Origin: Firmicutes bacterium UBA5227
Lineage (GTDB): Bacteria > Bacillota > Clostridia > Tissierellales > Sedimentibacteraceae
Direction: 5' to 3'
DNA length: 64,000 bases
Assembly: GCA_002409285.1 (NCBI GenBank)
Contig: DHUT01000015.1
Location: 1-64,000 of the forward strand
The translations under genes were made by a program, and so were the position numbers. Shown here piece by piece: positions 7,852 to 17,288 of the stretch. Position 1 is the stretch's first letter. Each line of letters opens with the position of its first letter. Below the pieces are notes generated by a model. That model searched no databases, was not told the origin of the DNA, and saw only the letters and a list, made by a program, of their open reading frames with translations.

Positions 7852-8922
7852 TTACTTCAATTTACCTGTAGTGAGCTTGTCTTTAGATAAAATGCGGATG
7901 TCATTGCCCTCCACCATAAAATCGGATATTATGCCTTCTGCATCTTCATATATTTTATCTGTCTTTATTCCGTGAATTAAATATATGCTGTTTTCATTAT
8001 ATACAAAAACCTTATTATCGTAAACCTTTAATTTTTTTATAGCAGATGATACCTTATTTACTGATACAACCTTTCCTTCAAAATTATATACTATTAGCTC
8101 CTCTGAGCCATCTTTATTATATAGCATATAAATCTTTTCATTTTCCGTATTAATATAATAATCAAGTATCTTGCTGTAAACACCATTTTTCCACAACAGC
8201 TTCCCATTCAGATTGAAATAATACACATTGTTCGTACCTATAGCAATTACATTGTTATTAACAATTTTCAACTTAACCAAAACTTCATCTTCAATAGGAA
8301 AACTCCAAAGTTCCACATCATCTAACAGATTAAAGTGTATTGTATTAACGATTTTACCGCCCTCAAACCTGAGAGTTACAATGGCATATCCCTCAGATTT
8401 ATCACTTATGGACACACTTGTAATGTTTTCTTCAAAAATCTTATTATCTACAACCATTTCATTTTTATCATTCATAACATACAGCAAGTTCTTGCCGTCA
8501 GTATTTTTTGTAATAATATATGTCTTATCATTTTCACGTGAAACATTTAAGATATTCCCCTCAATTTCAGCAATTACAAAAATCTGATTGTTTTTATCAA
8601 GAACCTGAATTGTACTTTCCGTGTATCTGAAAATATATTTATCCGTAACAAATACCTGATTTGAAAAGGATTTATCCTCATTCTCCCATATTGCATTGCC
8701 ATTATAGTCAAGGAATACAATTTTCTGATTATTATAGGTTACAATCCCATAATTAAAGAACTTATATCCGTCCAAGGTTCCAAGCTTTGTTGTTTGGACA
8801 TTTTCTATACTATATACCTTTTTTTCATCTAATAATGTCAAAATTTCTTTACCGGAATTAAAATATACTATTCCCGATATAGCAATTAAAAAAGATATAA
8901 CTAACAAAATAAACTTCTTCAT
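7852..8922 (-). CDS. Membrane-anchored beta-propeller-like protein (DUF5711-like)
   Basis: A 356-residue protein with one N-terminal membrane segment (residues 4-22) and a long extracytoplasmic part built of repeated short beta-strand units such as VFLDYNGNAIWE, YYFNLNGKLLWK and VYNFEGKVV, which resemble PQQ/WD-type propeller blades. I associate this pattern with DUF5711, a family found beside cvpA in clostridia, but the call is by eye. No catalytic residues are apparent. A good parS match lies inside the gene. Confidence 0.7.
   Translation of the reverse strand: MKKFILLVISFLIAISGIVYFNSGKEILTLLDEKKVYSIENVQTTKLGTLDGYKFFNYGIVTYNNQKIVFLDYNGNAIWENEDKSFSNQVFVTDKYIFRYTESTIQVLDKNNQIFVIAEIEGNILNVSRENDKTYIITKNTDGKNLLYVMNDKNEMVVDNKIFEENITSVSISDKSEGYAIVTLRFEGGKIVNTIHFNLLDDVELWSFPIEDEVLVKLKIVNNNVIAIGTNNVYYFNLNGKLLWKNGVYSKILDYYINTENEKIYMLYNKDGSEELIVYNFEGKVVSVNKVSSAIKKLKVYDNKVFVYNENSIYLIHGIKTDKIYEDAEGIISDFMVEGNDIRILSKDKLTTGKLK
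8530..8545. other. Candidate parS site
   Basis: ATTTTCACGTGAAACA matches the parS 16-mer TGTTTCACGTGAAACA at 14 positions, with the whole central palindrome TTTCACGTGAAA intact. It lies about 17 kb from oriC and 8 kb from parB, the position range where parS sites are normally found. Confidence 0.65.
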
Positions 8923-9037
8923 ATCTATATCCTAATGATTGATTTACCATATTATATCAAAATCAGAAACAAATTGCATTAAAAATAAATTAAATAAGAA
9001 AAAGAAAACTGCCTATGCAATTCTCTTTTTTATCTTG

Positions 9038-10177
9038 TTAATTTTCAGAAATATTATTAAGAGCCTTCACAGCTGACATAATATCTGCTCTCGTATTAAA
9101 TGGGCCAATTCCGAATCTTACCGCACCGATTTTTTCGGTTCCGATTGTTTTATGAGCCAGAGGTGCACAGTGAAGCCCCGGCCTTACCGCAATGCCGTAC
9201 TCAGTATCTAATCTGTAAGCAACCTCTGAGGAATCAATACCTTTAATATTAACCGGAACAACGCCACATCGGTCACTTATATCCTGAGGACCATAGATTG
9301 AGATTTTAGTGTTCTTTTTCATTTCATTGATGAATATGTCAAGAAGATCTTTTTCGTGGCTGTAAATCGATTTTGTGCCGTAGTTTAAAATGTACTTTAG
9401 ACCTGCATTCAATCCGGCTATTCCAGGCAGATTATGAGTGCCTGATTCCAATTTGTCCGGATAAAAATCCGGTTGAATCATACTGCTTGATTCGCTCCCG
9501 GTACCTCCCTCCCTCAAATGTCTGATTTCAGTATCGCAATTTATGAGAAGAGCGCCTGTACCCTGGGGACCCAACAGCCCCTTATGTCCCGGAACAGCAA
9601 GCAAATCTATATTAAATCTTTTCATATCTATATCCAACACGCCTGCGCTTTGAGAGCCATCCACCAAAAACAGAATATTTCTGTCCCTGCACATTTGTCC
9701 GACCTTTTCCACAGGCATTATTGTTCCCGTAAGATTTGAAACATGAGTTATAACCACAAGCTTAGTGTTTTCTTTTACTGCAGCTTCTATATCATCCACA
9801 CTTAAGCTTCCGTCAGGTGAGCATTGAACAATTGTATTTTCCACACCGTATTTCTCTAACTCCTTAATAGGGCGCAATACTGAGTTATGCTCCATAGTTG
9901 TGGTTATAACATGGTCACCGGAATTCAGAACGCCCTTTATTGCCTGATTTAACCCGTCAGTTGCATTAAAGGTAAAAATAGCTCGCATTGGGTCATCCAA
10001 ATTAAACAGCTGCGCCAATAACTCTCTGGTCTCATAAATAACTCTTGCTCCCTCAATCGCCATGGAATGACTGCCCCTTCCCGGATTTGCCCCATATTCC
10101 GTCATTGCCTTCATAACATTCTGGTATACGGAATTTGGCTTTGGGTATGATGTTGCAGCATTATCTAAATAAATCAT
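9038..10177 (-). CDS. Cysteine desulfurase-like class V aminotransferase
   Basis: A 379-residue PLP enzyme. The pyridoxal lysine lies in VPGHKGLLGPQG near residue 199, the cofactor-ring motif in SGDHVITTTMEHNS near residue 92, and a catalytic Cys in GLHCAPLAH near residue 341, as in group II desulfurases. It would mobilise sulfur (or selenium) from cysteine (or selenocysteine). The subfamily is the one commonly encoded near yedF, which is present downstream. It is not iscS or sufS of a full Fe-S operon, since no scaffold gene is adjacent. Confidence 0.88.
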   Translation of the reverse strand: MIYLDNAATSYPKPNSVYQNVMKAMTEYGANPGRGSHSMAIEGARVIYETRELLAQLFNLDDPMRAIFTFNATDGLNQAIKGVLNSGDHVITTTMEHNSVLRPIKELEKYGVENTIVQCSPDGSLSVDDIEAAVKENTKLVVITHVSNLTGTIMPVEKVGQMCRDRNILFLVDGSQSAGVLDIDMKRFNIDLLAVPGHKGLLGPQGTGALLINCDTEIRHLREGGTGSESSSMIQPDFYPDKLESGTHNLPGIAGLNAGLKYILNYGTKSIYSHEKDLLDIFINEMKKNTKISIYGPQDISDRCGVVPVNIKGIDSSEVAYRLDTEYGIAVRPGLHCAPLAHKTIGTEKIGAVRFGIGPFNTRADIMSAVKALNNISEN

Positions 10178-10234
10178 TATATCACCTGCCTATATTTTTA
10201 ATTCATTATATGTTGGTAATACCATATTTGATAA

Positions 10235-11512
10235 TTATTTATCTCTATATATAACCTTGCCGTTGCATATGGTATATTTTACCTTTCCAAAAAGCTCCCA
10301 TCCCTTAAAGGGTGAATTAGCTGATTTAGAATCAAATTTATCCACAATCCAGCTTTCATCAGGATTAAACATAAGAAGATCTGCCTTTAGACCTTCCCTT
10401 ATTCTACCTGAATCCATATTATACAGCCTTGAAGGATTAACTGTCATTTTCTCCAAAAGTTTTTCCAAGGTCAAATAATTATGCTTAACAAGGTAAGTTA
10501 TTCCTAAAGCTAAAGCAGTTTCAAGTCCTACTATTCCGCTTGGAGCCTTTTTAATATTCTGGGTCTTTTCTTCCAAGCTATGGGGTGCGTGGTCAGTGGC
10601 AATTATATCTATAGTCCCATCCTTCAGTCCTTCTATAATTCTTAATCTGTCTTCTTCTGTTCTTAAAGGTGGATTCATTTTAGCATTAGCCCCATATTTT
10701 AATACAGCATCCTCTGTAAGGGTAAAATGGTGTGGGGTTGCCTCAGCAAAAATTCGTGCACCCTTTTTCTTAGACTGTCTTATTATATCTACTGACCTAC
10801 CTGAGCTTACATGTTGGATATTTACTCTTGCACCTGTTTTCAGAGCCAGAACACAATCCCTTGCAACCATAACATCCTCAGCAGCATTAGGTGCCCCTTT
10901 TATACCCAGCCTTGCGGATATTTTACCCTCATTTATTCCCGGAACTCCGATTAAACCAACATCTTCTTCATGAAAACTAAGAGGAACATTTAATTTTTCT
11001 GCTATTCTCATAGCTTTTAAAACAATACCGGAATCCATTATGGCAAAACCATCATCAGTAAACCCTGCTGCCCCATATTCTCTTAACTTCTCCATATCTA
11101 CAAGCTCAGTTCCCTTTAATCCCATTGTAATCGCAGCAGTCTGAAGAATATTAACCGGTGCTCCTCCGGATTTTTTTAAAATATATTCAAGGGTTTCTTT
11201 ATTATCAACAGGAGGTTTAGTATTTGCCATGCACACAACTGTTGTAAAGCCTCCCCTTGCCGACGCCTTAGAACCTGACAGAATATCCTCCTTGTATGTA
11301 AATCCGGGATCTCTGAAATGCACATGAACATCTATCAGTCCAGGACTTACCACCAGTCCCTGTGCATCTATAACTTCATCTGCTGATTCTGCTTCAATAT
11401 TTTTTCCAATTCCTTTTATAATCTCGCCATCTACAAGAATATCAAGTTTTTCATCTCTTCCGGATTCGGGGTCAATTACCCGCCCGCTTTTAATAAGAAT
11501 CATTTTATTCAC
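10235..11512 (-). CDS. pyrC: Dihydroorotase (class I)
   Basis: Cyclises carbamoyl aspartate to dihydroorotate. The 425-residue protein carries the zinc motif DVHVHFRDPG near residue 60, further metal-binding histidines including IQHVSSG near residue 234, and ATDHAPHS near residue 306. The family form is the class I enzyme of Gram-positives. It is separated from the main pyr operon by six genes and I see no PyrR box in its leader, so its regulation may differ. Confidence 0.94.
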   Translation of the reverse strand: MNKMILIKSGRVIDPESGRDEKLDILVDGEIIKGIGKNIEAESADEVIDAQGLVVSPGLIDVHVHFRDPGFTYKEDILSGSKASARGGFTTVVCMANTKPPVDNKETLEYILKKSGGAPVNILQTAAITMGLKGTELVDMEKLREYGAAGFTDDGFAIMDSGIVLKAMRIAEKLNVPLSFHEEDVGLIGVPGINEGKISARLGIKGAPNAAEDVMVARDCVLALKTGARVNIQHVSSGRSVDIIRQSKKKGARIFAEATPHHFTLTEDAVLKYGANAKMNPPLRTEEDRLRIIEGLKDGTIDIIATDHAPHSLEEKTQNIKKAPSGIVGLETALALGITYLVKHNYLTLEKLLEKMTVNPSRLYNMDSGRIREGLKADLLMFNPDESWIVDKFDSKSANSPFKGWELFGKVKYTICNGKVIYRDK

Positions 11513-11593
11513 CCATTATATTAATTATTATATATAAATTTACAACTGTTATAGAAACAAAGTGTAAAAGAATTCAAATCAGACACTTCCAAG

Positions 11594-11621
11594 AGATTCT
11601 TCATCTGCGGTTCAGAATGAC
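11594..11621. repeat. Dispersed AGATTCTTC...GAATGAC repeat, copy 1
   Basis: A 28-base imperfect palindrome-like element beginning AGATTCTTC and ending CAGAATGAC. A second, diverged copy occurs at 53822-53848. The reverse complement has the form GTCATTCTGA...GAAGAATCT, a short repeat seen in many unrelated bacterial genomes. The rest of this 277-base gap (11513-11789) is AT-rich with no gene I can support. Confidence 0.5.
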
Positions 11622-11789
11622 ACGATTCTACATTTTATTAATAACAACGATACATAAAAATTTACATTTATTGTATTATTATATCACATGGAATATTTAT
11701 TTTAAAGAAATAGTTTAGCTCAGTAAAGATAACAGAGAGAAAATAGAAAAGAGAGGTACCCCTTTAGATCCTCCCTCAATTTTAGTCTT

Positions 11790-13601
11790 TTACTTTAATT
11801 TTTCCAAAAGCTTTTCAAATTCCTCTTCCTGCTCTAACACATAGGCATCTCTTCTGACATAGTGGGTATGAAGCAGTTTATGTGATAAATGCCCGTTTGG
11901 TTCTTTCAAATAATCTTCATAAAGCTTAATTACTTCAGGATTTTTGTGAGATTTCCTGAGAGGCAGAGATTTATCCAGTTCATACAATGCGTCTGCTCTC
12001 TTAATTTTTGGGTTAACATCAAGTCTTGCCTTAGCGGATACATGGGACTGTCCCCCGCCGTGCACGCATCCTCCGGGACATGCCATAACCTCGATAAAAT
12101 GGTATTGTTTTTCACCTGATTTCACTGCTTCCAATACCTTGGCGGCATTAGCGGTTCCATGGGCTACGGCCACCTTAATTTCGGTATCCTTCCCATCAAT
12201 AGGAAGTACTACAGATGCTTCTTTTACGCCTTCAATTCCTCTTACTCCCTGATATTCAAAATCATCCAAATCCTTTCCCGTGAGTATATCCGCAACTGTT
12301 CTCAGAGCCGCTTCCATAACTCCGCCGGTTGCCCCGAAGATTGCCCCTGCACCTGTATATTCACCCAATATATTGTCAGGATGTTCATCAGGCAAACTTT
12401 TGAAATTAATTCTTGCCTGTTTTATCATGTCTCCCAGTTCTCTTGTAGTTAATGAGAAATCCACATCCCTTACACCATCCACTTCCATTTCAGGTCTGTT
12501 TGCTTCTGTCTTCTTCGAAGTACACGGCATTACAGATACAGACACTATCTTCTCAGGGTCAATGCCTGCTTTTTCGGCATAATATGATTTTACTATGGCA
12601 CCAAACATTTGCTGAGGTGATTTGCAGGTAGAAAGATTATCCAGAAAGTCTGGATAATTCATTTCACAATAACGAATCCATCCGGGAGAACAGGATGTTA
12701 TCATAGGAAGCTTCCCGCCGTTTTTAACTCTGTTTAAAAGCTCTGTCCCTTCCTCAACTATGGTAAGGTCAGCAGAGAAGTTTGTATCAAATACCTTATC
12801 AAAGCCAAGTCTTTTTAGTGCTGCCACCATTTTGCCGGTCACGTCTGTTCCCACAGGATAACCAAATTCTTCACCAAGAGACGCCCTTACTCCGGGAGCC
12901 GTCTGCACTACCACATATTTATCCGGGTCATCAATTGCCTCCCAGACCTCATCTATATAAGTTCTTTCACGAAGAGCAGCCACAGGGCATGCCTGTATGC
13001 ACTGTCCACAGTATACACAGGGAACATCCTTCATGCTGTAATCAAAAGCAGGAGCCACCTCTGTGTTAAAGCCTCTCTTTGTAAAGTCCAAAATACCTAT
13101 GCCCTGTACATCCCTGCAGGTGCTTACACATCTTCCGCACAATATACACTTGCTGGTATCTCTTATTATAGAATAAGACAAATTGTCAATTTTAGCCTCT
13201 CTCTTTGCCCCTTCAAATTCAATATCCTTTATTCCAAGCTCGTCGCATAATTTCTGCAGCTCACAGGTTCCGTTTCTTAAACAGGTCAAACATTCTCTGT
13301 TGTGGTTTGCAAGGATTAATTCCACATTCATCCTTACGGCATTTCTGACCTTTGCAGTATTAGTTCTCACATTCATTCCGTCCTGAACCTGAAGAACACA
13401 GGAAGCAGGAAGATTTCTCATGGGAACTCCCTTAATATCCACCTCAACCACACATACTCTGCAAGCAGCCACTTCATTTATATCCTTTAAAAAACAAAGC
13501 GTAGGTATGTCTATTCCAGCCTCTCTGGCTGCCATTAACACAGTATAATCCTTTGGAACACTGACCTGTATTCCATTTACAGTTACATTTACTTTATCCA
13601 T
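11790..13601 (-). CDS. hndD: [FeFe] hydrogenase catalytic subunit, NAD(P)-linked multimeric type
   Basis: Catalytic subunit of a four-gene hydrogenase resembling HndABCD/HydABC, which couples H2 to NAD(P)H and often ferredoxin. In order: a [2Fe-2S] domain (Cys36, 47, 50, 68), a His-Cys3 [4Fe-4S] site (HNREC...), two [4Fe-4S] ferredoxin motifs near residues 152 and 195, then the H-cluster domain with TSCSPGW, MPCTSKK and EVMACPGGC. The first H-cluster motif has Ser where many hydrogenases have the proton-relay Cys. I chose the ATG at MDKVN; a GTG three codons earlier is possible. The last gene of its operon. Confidence 0.93.
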   Translation of the reverse strand: MDKVNVTVNGIQVSVPKDYTVLMAAREAGIDIPTLCFLKDINEVAACRVCVVEVDIKGVPMRNLPASCVLQVQDGMNVRTNTAKVRNAVRMNVELILANHNRECLTCLRNGTCELQKLCDELGIKDIEFEGAKREAKIDNLSYSIIRDTSKCILCGRCVSTCRDVQGIGILDFTKRGFNTEVAPAFDYSMKDVPCVYCGQCIQACPVAALRERTYIDEVWEAIDDPDKYVVVQTAPGVRASLGEEFGYPVGTDVTGKMVAALKRLGFDKVFDTNFSADLTIVEEGTELLNRVKNGGKLPMITSCSPGWIRYCEMNYPDFLDNLSTCKSPQQMFGAIVKSYYAEKAGIDPEKIVSVSVMPCTSKKTEANRPEMEVDGVRDVDFSLTTRELGDMIKQARINFKSLPDEHPDNILGEYTGAGAIFGATGGVMEAALRTVADILTGKDLDDFEYQGVRGIEGVKEASVVLPIDGKDTEIKVAVAHGTANAAKVLEAVKSGEKQYHFIEVMACPGGCVHGGGQSHVSAKARLDVNPKIKRADALYELDKSLPLRKSHKNPEVIKLYEDYLKEPNGHLSHKLLHTHYVRRDAYVLEQEEEFEKLLEKLK

Positions 13602-13619
13602 AATTAACACCAGCCTTTC

Positions 13620-15410
13620 TTACTTTTTAATAATGGCATGGAATGTACAAGCATCCATACACGAACCGCATTTAATACATTTATCCTGATTGATAACATG
13701 AACTTCCTTAACCTTACCGTCAATTGCACCCACAGGACAAATTCTTGCGCATCTTGTGCAGCCCTTGCAGTCCATTGTAATAATATATTTTAAAAGTGAC
13801 TGACAGACACCTGCAGGACATCTTTTTTCCTTGACATGAGCTTCATATTCATCCCTGAAATATTTAAGTGTTGACAAAACAGGATTTGGAGCCGTCTGCC
13901 CCAGACCGCACAGTGAAGTTTCCTTAATATTCAAAGCCAGTCTTTCAAGCTTGTCCAGATCCTCCATTGTACCTCTTCCTTCAGTAATCTTATCCAGAAT
14001 TTCAAGCATGCGCTTAGTTCCTTCTCTGCAGGGAGTACATTTACCGCAAGATTCATCTACGGTAAAGTCAAGAAAAAACCTTGCTATGTCAACCATGCAG
14101 TTATCTTCATCCATTACAATCATTCCGCCTGAGCCCATCATGGATCCGACTGCAATTAAATTATCATAATCGATGGGAACATCCAGGTGCTCCTTTGTCA
14201 GACATCCCCCCGAAGGTCCGCCTGTCTGTACGGCTTTAAACTCTTTCCCGTTAGGACATCCTCCACCGATATCATATATAACCTCTCTTAAAGTTGTCCC
14301 CATAGGAACTTCTACCAGACCGGTATTATTAATTTTCCCGCCTAAGGCAAAAACCTTTGTACCCGGAGATTTTTCCGTTCCGAAGCTTTTAAACCACTCA
14401 GGTCCGTTAACAATTATCTGGGGTACGTTTGCCAGAGTCTCAACGTTATTTATTACCGTAGGTTTACCCCATAAGCCCTTATTGGCAGGAAACGGAGGCT
14501 TATTTCTTGACATTCCTCTTTTACCTTCTATTGACTGCATCAGCGCCGTTTCCTCCCCACATACAAACGCACCGGCTCCCAGTCTTATTTCTATATCAAA
14601 ATTAAAATCTGTTCCAAAAAGATTATTTCCTAAAAGTCCAAGCTCTCTGGCCTGGTTTATGGCAATTTCCAGTCTGTGAACAGCTATCGGGTATTCGGCT
14701 CTCACGTAAATAAAACCCTTTGTAGCTCCTATTGCATAACCTGCAATAGCCATAGCCTCCAATACGGCATGGGGGTCTCCTTCAAGAACGCTTCTGTCCA
14801 TAAATGCACCCGGATCACCTTCGTCAGCATTGCATATTATATACTTTTGGTCAGCCTGGTTTGGTGCGGCAAAACTCCACTTGACACCTGTGGGGAAGCC
14901 TGCTCCTCCTCTTCCCTTCAGACCGGAATCCTTAACAAGCTTAATAACCTCATCCGGTGTCATTTCAGTGAGTGATTTTCCCAGAGCCATGTACCCGTCT
15001 CTTGCAATATACTCATTAATATCCTCAGGATTAATCAATCCGCAGTTTCTTAAGGCAACTCTTTTTTGTTTCTTATAAAATTCAACTTCACTTAATGGTT
15101 TTATACGTTCATCCTTTGCACTTTCATCATATAAGTACTTTCTTACTATTCTTCCCTTTAATAAATGCTCTTCTACTATTTCGTCAACTCTGTCCACTGT
15201 CATTCTGGAATAGAAAGTTCCCTCAGGATAAACTATTACGACAGGTCCTTCTTCACAAAGTCCAAAGCAACCGGTTCCGACAACCTGTACCTCATCCTCC
15301 AAATTAACTTCTTTTATTTTTTCTTCAAATCTTTGCTTAATTAAAGCTGATTTTGATGAGCTGCATCCGGTTCCGCCACATACCAGAACATGTGATCTGA
15401 AAATTTTCAT
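13620..15410 (-). CDS. hndC: NAD(P)-reducing hydrogenase flavoprotein subunit (NuoF-like)
   Basis: A 596-residue subunit that binds NAD(P) and FMN and carries electrons to the hydrogenase subunit. The N-terminal 110 residues are a thioredoxin-like [2Fe-2S] domain with Cys near positions 12, 17, 48 and 52; then the NuoF core with GRGGAGFPTG (NAD/FMN) and GAGAYICGEET-like GAGAFVCGEETAL; then the CGKCTPCREGT [4Fe-4S] site; and two ferredoxin motifs at the C-terminus. It lies between the small ferredoxin subunit and the catalytic subunit, with a nine-base gap before the GTG start option of the latter. Confidence 0.93.
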   Translation of the reverse strand: MKIFRSHVLVCGGTGCSSSKSALIKQRFEEKIKEVNLEDEVQVVGTGCFGLCEEGPVVIVYPEGTFYSRMTVDRVDEIVEEHLLKGRIVRKYLYDESAKDERIKPLSEVEFYKKQKRVALRNCGLINPEDINEYIARDGYMALGKSLTEMTPDEVIKLVKDSGLKGRGGAGFPTGVKWSFAAPNQADQKYIICNADEGDPGAFMDRSVLEGDPHAVLEAMAIAGYAIGATKGFIYVRAEYPIAVHRLEIAINQARELGLLGNNLFGTDFNFDIEIRLGAGAFVCGEETALMQSIEGKRGMSRNKPPFPANKGLWGKPTVINNVETLANVPQIIVNGPEWFKSFGTEKSPGTKVFALGGKINNTGLVEVPMGTTLREVIYDIGGGCPNGKEFKAVQTGGPSGGCLTKEHLDVPIDYDNLIAVGSMMGSGGMIVMDEDNCMVDIARFFLDFTVDESCGKCTPCREGTKRMLEILDKITEGRGTMEDLDKLERLALNIKETSLCGLGQTAPNPVLSTLKYFRDEYEAHVKEKRCPAGVCQSLLKYIITMDCKGCTRCARICPVGAIDGKVKEVHVINQDKCIKCGSCMDACTFHAIIKK

Positions 15411-15427
15411 AGTATCTCCTCCATCTT

Positions 15428-15799
15428 CTAAGACTGTTTTTCAGCTCCGATTGTATATTCCCGGACAACGTTATTATTTGCCAGATGCTCAGACACAATT
15501 CTCCTGACCTTTTCGGGATCTACATGAATATAAGTAACCTTTTCCTTGTCGGTTTCATACACTTCTACTATTGGTTCGTAAGTACACATTCCTATACAGC
15601 CGGTTTGTACAACCTGAACATTATTTAACTTCCTCTTTGCGACTTCTTCAACCAGTGCGGTTAAAACAGGTCTTGCACCAGCAGATATACCACATGTTGC
15701 CATACCTACCACAACCCTGATATCCTTTTCCGAATTGCGCATTTCAATGTTATTAATTGATTCTTCTCTTAACTTCTTTAACTCTTCCAAAGATTTCAT
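15428..15799 (-). CDS. hndB: Hydrogenase [2Fe-2S] ferredoxin-like subunit
   Basis: A 123-residue thioredoxin-fold [2Fe-2S] protein with cluster cysteines in GMATCGISAGA and QTGCIGMCTYEP. Equivalent to HndB of the Desulfovibrio NADP-reducing hydrogenase, a small electron carrier between the diaphorase and hydrogenase modules. It lies nine bases after hndA and 17 before hndC. Confidence 0.9.
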   Translation of the reverse strand: MKSLEELKKLREESINNIEMRNSEKDIRVVVGMATCGISAGARPVLTALVEEVAKRKLNNVQVVQTGCIGMCTYEPIVEVYETDKEKVTYIHVDPEKVRRIVSEHLANNNVVREYTIGAEKQS

Positions 15800-15808
15800 A
15801 TATGCCCC

Positions 15809-16312
15809 CTATTCCTCATACTTAGATAGTATATCCGGTATTTTTTTAGGCTCCAGCTTTCCGTACACATCTCCGTCAATCATCATTACAGGAGCAAGCC
15901 CACAGCAGCCTAAGCATCTGGTAGATTCAAGCGTAAATAACCCATTGGCAGTTGTTTCTCCAACCTTAATATCCAATTCCTTAGATAACTTATCCAACAC
16001 CTGTTGGGAACCTTTTACATAACAAGCCGTTCCGAGACATACTCCTATTTTATGCTTGCCTTTGGGTTCAATTGAAAACTGTGTATAAAAAGTTGCAACA
16101 CCATAAACCTCAGATAATGGAATATCCAGTTCACAGGAAATAAACTTTTGCACTTCAATCGGCAGATATCCGAAAATTTCCTGTGCCTTGTGAAGCGTTT
16201 GCATTAATATTCCTTGAGTATTTTTAATTGAATCCATATACTCTTTGAGCATGATAAATTGCTTTTCATTAGCCTTTACATCAAGTCCACTAATCAAACT
16301 AATAACCTCCAT
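15809..16312 (-). CDS. hndA: Hydrogenase NuoE-like [2Fe-2S] subunit
   Basis: A 167-residue NuoE/HydC-type subunit, first gene of the hydrogenase operon. A helical N-terminal half is followed by a thioredoxin-like fold whose cysteines in GTACYVKG and RCLGCCGLAP bind a [2Fe-2S] cluster. It accepts electrons near the flavin of the NuoF-like subunit. The ATG is preceded by a good ribosome site (ATGGAGGTT) and a consensus-like promoter. Confidence 0.92.
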   Translation of the reverse strand: MEVISLISGLDVKANEKQFIMLKEYMDSIKNTQGILMQTLHKAQEIFGYLPIEVQKFISCELDIPLSEVYGVATFYTQFSIEPKGKHKIGVCLGTACYVKGSQQVLDKLSKELDIKVGETTANGLFTLESTRCLGCCGLAPVMMIDGDVYGKLEPKKIPDILSKYEE

Positions 16313-16336
16313 ATTTTATTTAATTATATATAACTA

Positions 16337-16371
16337 CATTATAGTATAATGTCATGATAATATAATGTCAA
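16337..16371 (-). promoter_or_regulatory. Hydrogenase operon promoter with overlapping inverted repeat
   Basis: Minus-strand -35 TTGACA (16366-16371) and -10 TATACT (16343-16348) have a 17-base spacer. A perfect 17-base inverted repeat, ACATTATA-G-TATAATGT (16337-16353), covers the -10, and TGACATTATA occurs twice in direct orientation. Both are candidate operators for an unknown regulator. Confidence 0.6.
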
Positions 16372-16429
16372 TCAATCTTTTAATTGGATTATTCACTATC
16401 TTTAAAAATTATAAGCATACTGATAACTG

Positions 16430-17278
16430 TTATTCTTCTTCCAACTTTAGCAGGTCTAAAATTCTATTCAGGTCATCATTGCCGGAATATTCAATTTCAA
16501 TTTTCCCTCTGTTTTTATTTCTTTTGATTTGTACCTTTGATGAAAATTTTTCAGACAAAAGCTCTTCAATATATACAATATATTTATCTTTTTCGGGAGT
16601 TGTTCTTCTTCTCGGTTTTTTCATATCCCTTACAAGCTTTTCAACTTCTCTTACACTTAAATTTTCCTTTATTATTTTATCAGTCATGGATACCTGGTCA
16701 TCAGGTGACAAGCTTATTATCGCCCTTCCGTGACCGGCTGAAATTTCATTGGCAACAATTTTGTTTTTAACATATTCATCCAGGTTAGAAAGCCTCATTA
16801 TGTTAGTAACATATACTCTTGACTTACCGACAATATTTGACACTTCCTCCTGAGTTATACCATACCTGTCCATTATAAAGTCATATGCATTTGCCTCATC
16901 AATCGGATTAAGGTCTTCTCTTTGAATATTTTCAATCAGTGCAATTTCCGAAGCGTTCTTATTTTCAATATCTCTTACTATGCATGGTATACTTTTAACA
17001 TCAGCATTTTTACAGGCACGCCATCTTCTTTCTCCTGCGATAATTGTATAAAAATCTCCATCTTTTCTGACAATTATGGGTTGGATAACTCCATACTTCT
17101 TTATGGACTCTGACAGCTCCTCAAGCTTTTCCTGTTCAAATATTTTACGTGGCTGATTTGGATTGGGGCAAATTAAATTTGTATCTATTTCTTCTATTCT
17201 CTGACTGTCTTCTTTCTCTAAATCCTCCGGTATCAAAGCCGACAAACCTCTGCCTAAAGCTTTTCTTTTAGCTGCCAT
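16430..17278 (-). CDS. parB: Chromosome-partitioning protein ParB/Spo0J
   Basis: A CTP-dependent DNA clamp that loads at parS, spreads, and recruits condensin. The 282 residues open with the RKALGRGLSALIPE leader typical of chromosomal ParB (ParA-binding), followed by the GERRWRA CTP-binding box near residue 82, ENIQREDLNP, and a helix-turn-helix that includes TQEEVSNIVGKSRVYV. The C-terminal dimerisation domain is present. It lies 10 bases after parA; candidate parS sites are at 8530 and 6650. Confidence 0.95.
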   Translation of the reverse strand: MAAKRKALGRGLSALIPEDLEKEDSQRIEEIDTNLICPNPNQPRKIFEQEKLEELSESIKKYGVIQPIIVRKDGDFYTIIAGERRWRACKNADVKSIPCIVRDIENKNASEIALIENIQREDLNPIDEANAYDFIMDRYGITQEEVSNIVGKSRVYVTNIMRLSNLDEYVKNKIVANEISAGHGRAIISLSPDDQVSMTDKIIKENLSVREVEKLVRDMKKPRRRTTPEKDKYIVYIEELLSEKFSSKVQIKRNKNRGKIEIEYSGNDDLNRILDLLKLEEE

Positions 17279-17288
17279 AACATCCTCC

